Of a stretch of 64,000 bases of DNA, positions 16,609-24,694 are shown in pieces (positions within the stretch are counted from its first letter, which is position 1; each line of letters opens with the position of its first letter). Both the position numbers and the translations under genes were made by a program. The notes below the pieces were generated by a model. That model saw nothing but the letters and a program-made list of their open reading frames with translations, was not told where the DNA came from and made no database searches. The stretch covers positions 3,224,001 through 3,288,000 of the forward strand of contig NZ_CP099546.1 in NCBI RefSeq assembly GCF_023973145.1, read 5' to 3'. The stretch comes from Natronosalvus vescus (GTDB lineage Archaea; Halobacteriota; Halobacteria; Halobacteriales; Natrialbaceae).

Positions 16609-18666
16609 CTACGCGCTCACTCTCGTGTCGACTGCGCGTGGAAACTTGAGCCTGACGACGCTCCCGCGAGGCTCGTTCGTGTCGAATTCGATTATGCCAC
16701 CGGATCGAACGACGATCCAGTTGACGAGCCACAGTCCGAGGCCGCTGGCGTGTTCCAGCGGCGTCTCCCGCCTGGAGGTCAACACGGCCTGTTCGTCTGC
16801 CGGGATCCCCGGCCCGTCGTCGGTGATAGTCACGTCGATCGTCGACGCCGTGGCAGTGACAGTCACCTCGACGGTCGGATTCGGTCGGTCGCTGTGTTCG
16901 ATGGCGTTCTCGAGGACGTTTTCGATCGCCGACCGATGGAGCGGGTCGGCCCGGGCGAGTGCCCGCCCCTGGGCATCGACGATGACCGTTGCGTGAGCGT
17001 AACTGCGCTGAAGCCGTTCAGTTGCGTTTCGAACCGATGCCGCCATATCGACGGCCTGCTGTTGGCTCTCCTCGTGAAGCACGAGATCGACTTCCCGTGC
17101 GAGATCGCTGAGATCGGCGAGTGCGGTCGCTTTCTCGTCGATGGCCTCGAGGAACTCCGCACCACTGGGCTCGACGTGGTCGGTGAGGAGATCCGCATAG
17201 CCACCAATGATGTTGACGTTGTTTTTGACGTCGTGTCTGAGGACGCGATTGAGCACCTGTAATCGCTGTTTGTATCGCCGTTCGTCGGTAACGTCCGTGG
17301 CCGTCAGGACGTACTCGTCGGCACCCTCGTACAGCGGATCGATCGTCGTCTTGAATCGACTCCACCGCCCGTTGGCGTGTTTCACTCGATGCTCGATCGG
17401 TTCGGCATCGGTTGTGGATCCCATACCCACACGAGTGAACGCCTTCCGAACAGCGTCACGGTCGTCGGGATGTACGTACTTGAGGAGTGGTGCCTCCAGC
17501 ACGCTCATTGGATTGTAGCCGAGGACAGGTTCGACCGAGGGACTCACGTATTTAATCGTCCACTCGTCGTCGACGGTCGCAACGACGTTTCTGGACTTTT
17601 CGATCATGGACTGATAGCGTCGCTGGAGCGCTTCCTCGTCGGTCACGTCTTTGAACAGGAGCACCGTCGCTTCTCGTCCCCGGTGGCTCACGCCCAGCGT
17701 GGAGACCTCGAGTCGGATCCGGGTGGCGCCCTCGTCCGGGTTGACGGTTACTCGTTGTCGATCCGATCGGTCGGCATCTACGACGAGGGAGATGACGTCT
17801 GGATACCGATCGAACGCCGCAGAGAGGGGACGGCCGATGATGTCGTCGCTAAACAGCGAGCGGGCGGCGTTGTTCGCGTCGACGATATCGCGTTCGGCCG
17901 AGAGGACGACGATACCCTCGTTCAGGTTTTCGATCACCGCATCCCGTGCGATCGGTGTGAGTTCGAGCAATCGGTGGTTGAATATCGCCCAGGCGATGAT
18001 GGGCGTCGTTACCAGGAAGGCAATCGGCGTCAGATCCAGAAAGACGGGCGCAAGCATGCCGATGTTTCCGAGCTGCCCGAGCGCGAGGGGAAACGACCCG
18101 GCGATCAGTAGCAGGATGGACTGTCTACGTACTGGGCCAACTCGTCGTCTGATCTGTTGGACGAGTAAACCGTAGGTCACCAGATTGAGCACCAGCGAAT
18201 AGCCCAGGACGAACAGGAAGAACGACCCCGGCGTGAACGTCAACAGTGGAACGCCATCTGCGGTTTCGACCGTCGGGTCGAGATAGACGTACGTCGTCCC
18301 GTGGCCGCTCCAGACGAGGGCGACCATCGCCATCGGAACGGCTGCCAGCAGGGCGAGGCGACCGCCTCGAGCCCAGCGGTCTCGCCCAGTGTAGATGCAG
18401 ACGAACGCCGGCCAGGCGACCATCATCGCCCCGGCCCCAATCCAGACGAACCGAAGCCAGAACAGCTTCGCCGTCAGTGTCGTCGCCGCCACCTGGACGG
18501 CGTAGGCCACAGCCCACCAGGACGCCGCGAGACTGATGCCGATAAACGACAGGACGAGGGGGTCGTTTCTGATTGTATGCTTGCGAAGCACGTAGACTGC
18601 GAGCCCGAACGACACGACAGTCGTTGCAGCGAGCAGACCAGTCCACACCGATACGTGCCATTCCAT
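16609..18666 (-). CDS. Membrane sensor histidine kinase with 7TM and two PAS domains
   Basis: Of 685 residues, ~1-230 form seven transmembrane helices of the HisKA_7TM type (starts MEWHVSVWTGLLAATTVVSF). A PAS domain follows at ~240-340 (GIVVLSAERDIVDANNAARS), a second at ~350-465 (ATVDDEWTIKYVSPSVEPVL), then the phosphoacceptor helix with LRHDVKNNVNIIGGYADLL (His near 478) and a C-terminal HATPase with N-box ENVLENAIEHSD, G1 ITDDGPGIP and G2 ASGLGLWLVNWIV. The HDVKN H-box is typical of haloarchaeal kinases. No response regulator is adjacent, so it is an orphan kinase here. The input ligand is unknown. Confidence 0.92.
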   Translation of the reverse strand: MEWHVSVWTGLLAATTVVSFGLAVYVLRKHTIRNDPLVLSFIGISLAASWWAVAYAVQVAATTLTAKLFWLRFVWIGAGAMMVAWPAFVCIYTGRDRWARGGRLALLAAVPMAMVALVWSGHGTTYVYLDPTVETADGVPLLTFTPGSFFLFVLGYSLVLNLVTYGLLVQQIRRRVGPVRRQSILLLIAGSFPLALGQLGNIGMLAPVFLDLTPIAFLVTTPIIAWAIFNHRLLELTPIARDAVIENLNEGIVVLSAERDIVDANNAARSLFSDDIIGRPLSAAFDRYPDVISLVVDADRSDRQRVTVNPDEGATRIRLEVSTLGVSHRGREATVLLFKDVTDEEALQRRYQSMIEKSRNVVATVDDEWTIKYVSPSVEPVLGYNPMSVLEAPLLKYVHPDDRDAVRKAFTRVGMGSTTDAEPIEHRVKHANGRWSRFKTTIDPLYEGADEYVLTATDVTDERRYKQRLQVLNRVLRHDVKNNVNIIGGYADLLTDHVEPSGAEFLEAIDEKATALADLSDLAREVDLVLHEESQQQAVDMAASVRNATERLQRSYAHATVIVDAQGRALARADPLHRSAIENVLENAIEHSDRPNPTVEVTVTATASTIDVTITDDGPGIPADEQAVLTSRRETPLEHASGLGLWLVNWIVVRSGGIIEFDTNEPRGSVVRLKFPRAVDTRVSA

Positions 18667-19261
18667 ACTGTATTTTGGGTACTCTCGTTCGACCCAACCG
18701 CTTCTAACATATCTGGACGGTCATGGAATATGGGCGTTTTGGCTGCCACGTTCTGTTGTCGTTCAGACAGGAATGCCGTGTAGTAGTGACCATCGAACAC
18801 GATACCCATCAAGAGCGCCGATTAGCTATGGTCTCCACTAACCGCCGTAATGTCTCGAACCTGTTATTTCCCCATACATTACCGACCCGGATCCACACCA
18901 ACGCCCCACACTCGAGTGGACAGCATCCAGTCACGACGTCTCCGACCTCGAGTGCTTTCCACACCGACGCCTCCCTCGAGCACTGTGACGGGTACAGTTC
19001 AAACTACATACTGACCGACCTGAAATCGATTCGAGCCACCACGAAAGCCCCCATCCCTTTCGTTCCCACCTGTATCGACTGGCCGAACAGCCACTGCGGT
19101 GGGAATGAAAGGGGCTGGCACGGTCGACCGCTCGGGCGACGAAAGCACGCGAGCGAAGCAAGCGCGCAGCGAGCCCCCGAGTCGAGCGGGTCAAGGGCTT
19201 TCGTGGTGGTTGAACTGCGTTCCGAGTACTCGCAGTAGTATCTGAACACGCCCCACTCGAC
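18667..19261. other. Gene-free region with nested inverted repeats
   Basis: No convincing protein is encoded: the one long plus-strand frame (18723-19238) is Arg/His/Ser-rich and lacks the acidic bias of neighbours. The right half holds the nested inverted repeats annotated separately at 19036-19209. The left edge contains the promoter of the kinase gene. Confidence 0.5.
19036..19209. repeat. Nested inverted-repeat element (MITE-like or structured RNA-like)
   Basis: Outer arms are exact: CCACCACGAAAGCCC at 19036-19050 and GGGCTTTCGTGGTGG at 19195-19209. Inside, CCATCCCTTTCGTTCCCACC (19051-19070) pairs imperfectly with 19098-19118 (GGTGGGAATGAAAGGGGCTG). The inner right part has GC-rich CGAGCGAAGC-type runs. 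The whole could fold as a branched structure of ~174 nt. Elements with similar GGGAATGAAAGGGGCTGG cores recur, from memory, in several haloarchaeal genomes. It encodes no protein and lies directly next to the TnpB element that starts near 19262. Confidence 0.55.
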
Positions 19262-19277
19262 GGATGGGTGACATCCT

Positions 19278-19297
19278 CCTCGCCGTTTACGGCGAGG
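19278..19297. repeat. Right-end hairpin of the TnpB element
   Basis: CCTCGCCGT (19278-19286) pairs perfectly with ACGGCGAGG (19289-19297) with a 2-nt turn. It lies 24 bp beyond the tnpB stop codon on the minus strand, in the position of the right-end hairpin and guide-RNA scaffold. Confidence 0.7.
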
Positions 19298-19320
19298 CTT
19301 CCCTACCGCAGTTGGGATAT

Positions 19321-20631
19321 TTATGGTTTGCAGCTGCTCGCCTGTTCAGCGAACGTCCCCTGTCCACAGCTCGGGTCGCGTTCTCCACGACGGAACAGGT
19401 TGACCACTGGACGTGCCACACGCCCGCTACTCCTATCCTCGGAAGACCGGGGATTCAGAGTTACCTTCTCTGCTTGATCTAACCGACGACGAATGTTCTC
19501 CGCGCCATTCGAGTCGGCGTTCATCACGGTTCCACAGTTGTGGCAGACGTACAAGCCCCGCTCTACGCGATTCGCCTTCCGCTTTTGCCCACAACACGAA
19601 CACGTCTTCGACGTTTCCCGCTCGCTCACTGTGACCACGGTGATGCCTTCGGCTTTCGCCTTGTACGTGAGCAGATTCGTGAAGCGGTCGAACGCCCACC
19701 CGTGCAAGCCTTCGTTGCCACGGTCGCCCCAATCGCGAGACTCACCAGTTTCGTCATCGTCACGGATGCCTTCGAGGTTGCCGACAGCAATCGTCCGAAC
19801 ACCTCGTTCGACGCACTCTGCTACAATGTGTTTAGTAACTGCGTGTAGGTAATGTGACCGCCGCTCAGAACGCTTCCGTCGAAGCCGAAGTGCTTTGTTC
19901 GACCGATAGGAGGTGCACTTCGCGATCTCCTTGGCGAAGTATCGTTCGTCGGTCTTGAGCGCGTTCCCCGGATACAGCTCGTGATCGCCTGTGGAATACG
20001 AGACGGCGGCGAAATTCGAAATGCCGAGGTCAATACCGACGGTTTCGTCACCGGGAGACTCGACTTCGATCTCGTGTTTGCACACGATGTGCAGTTCCCA
20101 TTCGTCTTTTGAGCCGTTCCAGACAGCTCGTACGTGACGGACGTTCTCGACAACAACGTCGGGTCGGGTTTCGATTTTACAGAGGATGAAATCCGACCAG
20201 TGGTCTTTCAGATTTCGGCCTTTGGAGAGGCGAATCCTGTTGTTCTTCGCGTCGTGTTTGAAGCCGTCTTCTTTGAACGTGACCGTGGAACGCGGGTGTT
20301 CATCGCCGTTCTTTCTATACTTCGGTGGGTTTGCGCGGTCGTCCCCGTTTCGGCGCTTGGCGTACCAACCGTTGAACGCTTCAGCGAGTTCTTCTATGAC
20401 TCGCTGACTCGACTGAGAATTGAGGTCGGCGTAGCGTTCGTGGTTCTTCAGGTATGCCTTGAGCGGGCCATCCTCGGGGATTGTCCCTGTCTCACTCCAG
20501 ATACGATCGCACGTCCACCGGGCGATGTTCCAGAGTTTCGAGGCGGCAAACCCGAGCGAGTCCAAGTCACTCTTGACCTGTTGCTGGTTCCGTATGGACG
20601 CAACGTAGGTGCGAGTGACCTGAATCGCCAT
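19321..20631 (-). CDS. tnpB: TnpB RNA-guided nuclease, apparently intact
   Basis: The 436-residue protein has the split RuvC nuclease residues in order: D201 in VGIDLGISNF, E287 in AVGNLEGIR and D373 in MNADSNGAEN. A zinc ribbon (C344/C347 and C363/C366; TCSCCGQ and YVCHNCG) sits between the last two. The N-terminal ~190 residues are the OrfB HTH and beta-barrel region. All catalytic residues are present, so it is probably active. Family knowledge: TnpB cleaves DNA next to a transposon-associated motif with a right-end-derived guide RNA and keeps the element in place after excision. The start at 20631 (MAIQVTRTYVAS) matches family N-termini. The C-terminus, after the zinc ribbon, is long and Arg-rich. 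Confidence 0.92.
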   Translation of the reverse strand: MAIQVTRTYVASIRNQQQVKSDLDSLGFAASKLWNIARWTCDRIWSETGTIPEDGPLKAYLKNHERYADLNSQSSQRVIEELAEAFNGWYAKRRNGDDRANPPKYRKNGDEHPRSTVTFKEDGFKHDAKNNRIRLSKGRNLKDHWSDFILCKIETRPDVVVENVRHVRAVWNGSKDEWELHIVCKHEIEVESPGDETVGIDLGISNFAAVSYSTGDHELYPGNALKTDERYFAKEIAKCTSYRSNKALRLRRKRSERRSHYLHAVTKHIVAECVERGVRTIAVGNLEGIRDDDETGESRDWGDRGNEGLHGWAFDRFTNLLTYKAKAEGITVVTVSERETSKTCSCCGQKRKANRVERGLYVCHNCGTVMNADSNGAENIRRRLDQAEKVTLNPRSSEDRSSGRVARPVVNLFRRGERDPSCGQGTFAEQASSCKP

Positions 20632-20731
20632 ATATAGACTATGTAAGCAAACCTACTTAATGGTGTAGATTCGCGTGGAATATCCGGTTCGCTATTGACG
20701 GTGGTTAGTGTAGCTTTTGTCGGATTCACGC

Positions 20732-20749
20732 CCGGCGTGAACGCCGGGG
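20732..20749. repeat. Left-end hairpin of the TnpB element
   Basis: CCCGGCG (20732-20738) and CGCCGGG (20743-20749) form a perfect 7-bp stem with a TGAA loop, 101 bp upstream of the tnpB start. On the minus strand it reads within GAATCCCCGGCGTTCACG, a motif I associate with left ends of haloarchaeal tnpB elements. Confidence 0.65.
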
Positions 20750-20803
20750 ATTCTCTCCTCGAAAAAGATAGCTATTTTTCACTGCTCGAGGTGACACTTA
20801 TCT

Positions 20804-21115
20804 ATGACGGTTATCGGATTTCTGAGCACGGCACCGGTCACCGAGGATAGCATGGCGCCAGCAGTGGCAAACGCAATTGAGGCCCTCGAGAGCCACGACG
20901 TCACCTACGAGACAGGCCCCATGGGGACGACGATCGAGGCCGATGAGATCGACGAACTGTTCGCCGCGGTACAGGCCGCCCACGAGGCCATCGACGGCGA
21001 CCGCGTCAGCACGTTCCTCAAGATCGACGACAAGCGAACGAGCGACGACGACGCCGCCTCGAAAGTCGACGCGGTCGAGGAACACCTGGGTCGGTCGGCG
21101 AAATCCGACGAGTAG
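20804..21115 (+). CDS. MTH1187/YkoF-like thiamine-binding family protein
   Basis: The 103-residue product starts MTVIGFLSTAPVTEDSM and has the MTH1187-family core (YETGPMGTTIEADEIDELF, then AHEAIDGDRVSTFLKID). Members are small ferredoxin-like-fold proteins that bind thiamine or a related pyrimidine, seen in archaea and bacteria; the physiological role is unsettled. It is a compact gene with its own TATA-like run (gatagctatttttc) about 25-35 bp upstream, and is probably leaderless or nearly so. The upstream neighbour is the transposon end, so the element sits just outside its promoter. Confidence 0.8.
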   Translation: MTVIGFLSTAPVTEDSMAPAVANAIEALESHDVTYETGPMGTTIEADEIDELFAAVQAAHEAIDGDRVSTFLKIDDKRTSDDDAASKVDAVEEHLGRSAKSDE

Positions 21116-21217
21116 CGTTCGGAATCCAACCAGGATCCCACAGCCACCGTCCCGATCCGACGCCCACCGCAATCGTGACTAACAAACTGTTTGAATGCGG
21201 AGGGAGTAGCCACGCCC

Positions 21218-22153
21218 ATGGAAAGTCTCAATCGGATGGCGATCGAGTTGGTCGACGAGGCCCTCGAGTTCGCCGAGGAGCTCAACGTCGGTGCCTACGA
21301 ACTCGAGAACGAGGCGACGGTACTCGACTTCGGCCTCGAGTTCGACGGCGGGATCGAGGCCGGACTGCTCTGTACGGAGATCCAGACCGCGGGACTGGCG
21401 ACGCCGAATCGCGACCTGGGAACGGTCGGCGACGCCTCCCTCCCCTACGTCGAGTTGTCGACCGACCAGCCGGCGCTCTCGTTGCTGTGCTCCCAGAAAG
21501 CCAGCTGGGAACTCGCGACGGCGGACTTCGAGGCACTCGGGAGCGGCCCTGCTCGAGCACTCGTCGCCGAGGAGACGGAGTTCCACAGCGTCGGCTACAC
21601 GGACGCGTTCGATCTCACGGCACTGGCCCTCGAGACCAGCGAACAGCCCACCGAGGCCGCCGCCGAACAGGTGGCCGACCTCGCTGAGGTCGAACCCAGC
21701 GGCGTCTTCTTGCTCGCCTACCCCACCGCGAGCATCGTCGGCAGCGTCACGAACGCCGCCCGCGTCGCCGAACTGGCGACGTTCAATCTCGCCGAACTCG
21801 GCTACGATCCGCTGGACATCGTCTCGGCGACCGGACGCGCACCAGTTCCCCCAGTCCCCGGGGACGAGGAGACGGCCATCGGCCGAACGAACGACGCCAT
21901 CGCCTACGGGGGATCGGCCCACCTCGTCGTCCGCGAGGACTTCGACGGCTTCGATCACATCGTCTCGAGTGCGGGCGAGGCACACGGCACCCCGTTCGTC
22001 GAGATCTTCGACGACCGCGACTGGTCGTTCGAGGAGACCGAAGCCGACCTCTTCGGCCCGGCGACGGTGACCGTCGACGTGATCGGTGGCCCGACGTACG
22101 TCCACGGGGAGACGAACGAATCGGTGCTCGTCGACTCCTTCGACCTCAGCTAG
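21218..22153 (+). CDS. mch: Methenyltetrahydromethanopterin cyclohydrolase-type enzyme
   Basis: The ATG at 21218 (MESLNRMAIELVDEALEFA) gives 311 residues, the normal Mch length; the in-frame TTG 27 bp upstream is rejected. Recognisable family segments are FGLEFDGGIEAGLLCTEIQ, SLLCSQKASWEL, GVFLLAYPTASIVGSV and TNDAIAYGGSAHLVV. Mch hydrolyses the methenyl bridge of the C1-carrying pterin. Haloarchaea lack methanogenesis and use the enzyme in C1/folate-type metabolism. The next gene starts 4 nt after its stop, so the two form an operon. Confidence 0.93.
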   Translation: MESLNRMAIELVDEALEFAEELNVGAYELENEATVLDFGLEFDGGIEAGLLCTEIQTAGLATPNRDLGTVGDASLPYVELSTDQPALSLLCSQKASWELATADFEALGSGPARALVAEETEFHSVGYTDAFDLTALALETSEQPTEAAAEQVADLAEVEPSGVFLLAYPTASIVGSVTNAARVAELATFNLAELGYDPLDIVSATGRAPVPPVPGDEETAIGRTNDAIAYGGSAHLVVREDFDGFDHIVSSAGEAHGTPFVEIFDDRDWSFEETEADLFGPATVTVDVIGGPTYVHGETNESVLVDSFDLS

Positions 22154-22157
22154 GCCG

Positions 22158-22640
22158 ATGCGATTCAAACTCGTCCCCGAGGCACCCGACTCCCTGGCGT
22201 ACGTCGAAACCGTCCAGCAGGCGGTGCCACTCGTCCCTGGCACCGAGGACGACTGCTGTGCACGGATCATGCGCCGCACCGACATCGAGCCGCGGGACGA
22301 AGCCCGCACCTGGCTGACGTTCCTGCGCGCGCTCGAGCTGGCCGAGGAAGGATCGTCCGGCTACCACCGCGTCCGAACCGAACCCGAGCCAGCGACGATG
22401 CGTGCGGCCTTCCAGGAGCGCGTCTACGGCGTCGACCGCATCCTCGCGCTGCTCGACGACGAACCGCAGACGGCCGACGAGGTGTTCGAGTCGTTCCGTG
22501 AGGACATCCCCGAGTACGAACGCAACAAACACCACACCCGGCTGCGGGAGGTCTGGGGCGAGCGAGTGCGTCGCATCCTCGAGTGGGCCGTGCGCTTCGA
22601 CCTCGCCGAGCGAACGTCGGATGGATACGTACGGCGGTGA
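22158..22640 (+). CDS. Conserved haloarchaeal protein co-transcribed with mch
   Basis: 160 residues, starting MRFKLVPEAPDSLAYVETVQ, with a central TWLTFLRALELAEEGSSGY and a C-terminal helical part VWGERVRRILEWAVRFDLAE. The C-terminal half reads like a winged-helix or all-alpha module. I do not recognise a catalytic motif. The start is 4 nt from the mch stop, indicating translational coupling and suggesting a role in or regulation of the C1 pathway, which is inference only. Confidence 0.75.
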   Translation: MRFKLVPEAPDSLAYVETVQQAVPLVPGTEDDCCARIMRRTDIEPRDEARTWLTFLRALELAEEGSSGYHRVRTEPEPATMRAAFQERVYGVDRILALLDDEPQTADEVFESFREDIPEYERNKHHTRLREVWGERVRRILEWAVRFDLAERTSDGYVRR

Positions 22641-22665
22641 TGCGTCGACGACTGACCCGTCCGAC

Positions 22666-22755
22666 TTTCAACTAAACGGTAGCGCGGAGTCCCCTTCCTC
22701 AAGCGTGAGCGAAGCGAGCGGTAGGGAGGGGAGGAGCGCGTTCGTATAGTTGAAA
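22666..22755. repeat. Large imperfect palindrome with a transposon-end-like core
   Basis: The outer arms TTTCAACTA (22666-22674) and TAGTTGAAA (22747-22755) are exact. The core has CCCCTTCCTCAA (22691-22702) and GTAGGGAGGGGA (22721-22732), which can pair, with a GAGCGAAGCGAGC middle. The same CCCCTTCCTCAA...AGGGAGGGGA arrangement recurs at 23163-23215, just before the second tnpB, so this is likely an orphan transposon end or MITE. It also ends the mch operon and may serve as its terminator. Confidence 0.6.
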
Positions 22756-22870
22756 TGAACTGTGAATCTGATTCGGGTGAGTCAGGGACAAGATGCTGGA
22801 TACATGTGGTGAGGTAGTTCGGTATGTGCCTGCGTTGTATTTATTGACGTGGCTGACCTACCATCGAATG

Positions 22871-23014
22871 ATGACACGAACCATCGAACTCGATGACGAA
22901 CTCGCCACACGGATGGAAGGGCATCTCGAGGAAGACGAGACGCTCGAAGAGTTCATCGAGGAGTTGGTCGCGATATACGAACAGGAGGGGCGATTCCTCC
23001 AGGAAGGGATCTGA
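22871..23014 (+). CDS. Tiny antitoxin-like (ribbon-helix-helix type) protein
   Basis: The second of two adjacent ATGs starts MTRTIELDDELATRMEGHL, a 47-residue acidic protein ending EQEGRFLQEGI. The pattern (T-I-E-L-D-D-E-L, then two helices) is that of small haloarchaeal antitoxin-like proteins with an RHH-type fold. No toxin gene is adjacent, so it may be an orphan antitoxin whose partner was lost during the transposon insertions on both sides. An in-frame upstream extension to 22793 looks non-coding. Confidence 0.6.
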   Translation: MTRTIELDDELATRMEGHLEEDETLEEFIEELVAIYEQEGRFLQEGI

Positions 23015-23276
23015 CGGCATCCACGACGGAAGTCTGCGACCACCCACCTGATCCTGTGAGTGGACTCTACGGGACGACCCATCGATGGTTACTCGAGCGG
23101 CCCGTTACCCGATTGAGCGACGGTGTAACCATGTACGTTTTACCAGTAAATAGGCGAGAATGCCCCTTCCTCAAGGAGCGAACGGAGCATCGCGGAGAGA
23201 GTGAGTAGGGAGGGGATGAATCGCCAGTCGAAATGTGAACAATTAACTAACAACGGTCCATAACCACCAGACAGCG

Positions 23277-24523
23277 ATGGATTACAGTCACCGCTACGTT
23301 GCCTATCCAACACAACCCGTAGCGGAGCGACTGGAACATCACATCGATATTAATCGCCAAGTGTACAACTACACCCGATACGAATACGAGAACGTGGACG
23401 CCGACAACATCGGCTCCGCGTACAAACACCACTACAGACTCCCCGACTGGAAAACTGAGTTCCCCATCTTCTCCGAGGTCAACTCGAAGGCGCTACACCG
23501 AACCGTCACGCGGTTCTATCAGAACCTCTCAAACCTCTCCAAGAAGAAACAAAACGGGAACAACGTCGGGCGGCTCAAGTGGAAGTCCCCAAAGGAGTTT
23601 CAGAGTATGACGTACTCGCAGTCTGGCTTCGAACTCAAAAACACGAGTGGCCGCACTGCAACACTCTCACCCACCAAAATCGGTGACGTTCGTATTCGCT
23701 ATCACCGCGAAATCCCTGACGAAGCTACAATCAAAGAAGTCACGGTGAAAAAGGAGACAACAGGCGAGTGGTTCGTCTCGTTTGCTCTCGAAACCGACGA
23801 CGAAGACCTGCCCGAGAAACCCGACGTGGACTCGCTCGAGACGAGCAATAGTCTCGGCATCGACCTCGGCATCCTCAACTACATCCACACGTCTGATGGA
23901 CTCAGCGTGAACCGGCTCGACCTTGACGAAGAGTACGAGCGACTCCGCAGAGAGCAACGAAACCTCTCTCGGAAAGAGGAAGGGTCGAACAACTGGGAGA
24001 AGCAACGAGTTGAGGTTGCAAAGGTGAAGCGTCGGATTCGTCGGAAAGTCCTTGACTTCCAGCAGAAGCTGACGACGTGGCTCGTCCGTGAGTATGATGC
24101 CGTGTTTGTCGAGGATTTAGACGTGAAACCGATGCTTGAGGAGTCGCACAACGCTCGGAACAAGCAGGATGCCGCGTGGCGGCAGTTCATCACTCTGCTC
24201 GAATACAAGGCAGAGTTGTATGGAGTCCACGTTGTGCAAGTTGAACCTCACGGGACGACGAAGGAATGTGCGTCGTGTGGCGTTGAAACCAAGAAACCGA
24301 TTTGGTACGAGAGCATTCGTGTCCGTCGTGCGGGTTTGAGTGTGACCGTGACGCGAATGCGGCGTTGAACGTCTTGCAACGAGGCTTTTCTGAACTAGGG
24401 CTGGGATGGCCCGAATCTACGCCTGTGGAGACTGCGCTCCCTACGGACACCCGTGTGGTGTCTGCAAAGCGCGTCATCGAAACAGGAAGCCCCACCCTCA
24501 ACGAAGCGAAGGCGTTAGCCTGA
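23277..24523 (+). pseudogene. tnpB: tnpB disrupted by a single-nucleotide frameshift
   Basis: The first frame (23277-24368) encodes TnpB up to W343 with RuvC D196 (LGIDLGILNY), E279 (VFVEDLDVK) and the first zinc-ribbon pair C331/C334 (KECASCGVE). After TTTGG near 24305 the correct continuation is in another frame: REHSCPSCGFECDRDANAAL, carrying the second CxxC and the third RuvC Asp. Restoring one G (TGG-GTA-CGA) would rejoin them. The rest of the protein is full length and unscarred, so the lesion is recent, programmed, or a sequencing error. The last codons overlap the right-end hairpin, as expected for a guide-RNA-producing element. Confidence 0.85.
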
Positions 24524-24539
24524 GCGAAGTAGGGTGGGG
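24490..24539. repeat. Right-end hairpin (probable guide-RNA scaffold) of the second TnpB element
   Basis: CCCCACCCT (24490-24498) and AGGGTGGGG (24531-24539) are perfectly complementary across a 32-nt loop containing CGAAGCGAAGG and GAGCGAAG. The stem overlaps the last codons of tnpB, as reported for reRNA/omegaRNA regions. The sequence between the arms resembles the middle of the palindrome at 22666-22755. Confidence 0.65.
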
Positions 24540-24540
24540 T

Positions 24541-24660
24541 AGTTCACTGCCACAGACGACCCTCGACCTCGGGAACGGTGCCACGATCGAGGAGTTTGGA
24601 GACGAGTTCGAGGAACACATTATTGCCCAGACACAGTTGACGGGGACATTCTCGCCCTGA
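24541..24660 (+). pseudogene. Possible 3' remnant of a gene interrupted by the second TnpB element
   Basis: Directly after the transposon right end, an open frame with native haloarchaeal composition reads LPQTTLDLGNGATIEEFGDE and ends QLTGTFSP at a TGA (24658-24660). It has no start of its own. Codon choice and acidity fit a real protein C-terminus, but the family is not recognised, and I could not find the matching 5' part in the ~145 bp left of the element. It may be chance. Confidence 0.3.
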
Positions 24661-24694
24661 TCGCCGTATCGTTGACGACTCATCGGAGCGCAGT

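Larger units (their letters stand above)
19262..20755 (-). mobile_element. IS1341-type (IS200/IS605 family) element carrying only tnpB
   Basis: The boundaries are approximate and rest on end hairpins: CCTCGCCGT/ACGGCGAGG (19278-19297) downstream of tnpB and CCCGGCG/CGCCGGG (20732-20749) upstream. There is no tnpA, so mobility would need a TnpA in trans. TnpB elements of this type make a guide RNA from the right end, so the 3' part of tnpB plus the 19262-19320 region is the expected reRNA/omegaRNA source. Confidence 0.75.
23160..24545 (+). mobile_element. Second IS1341-type element with a frameshifted tnpB
   Basis: The left side is marked by the CCCCTTCCTCAA...TAGGGAGGGGATGAA segment (23163-23220). 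The right side is marked by the CCCCACCCT/AGGGTGGGG hairpin (24490-24539) that overlaps the 3' end of tnpB. No tnpA is present. The exact ends cannot be fixed without comparison to an empty site. Confidence 0.65.

Noticed and set aside
18723..19238. 171-codon plus-strand frame near the TnpB element
   Set aside because: His/Ser/Arg-rich product with no family features; it runs straight through the nested inverted repeats.
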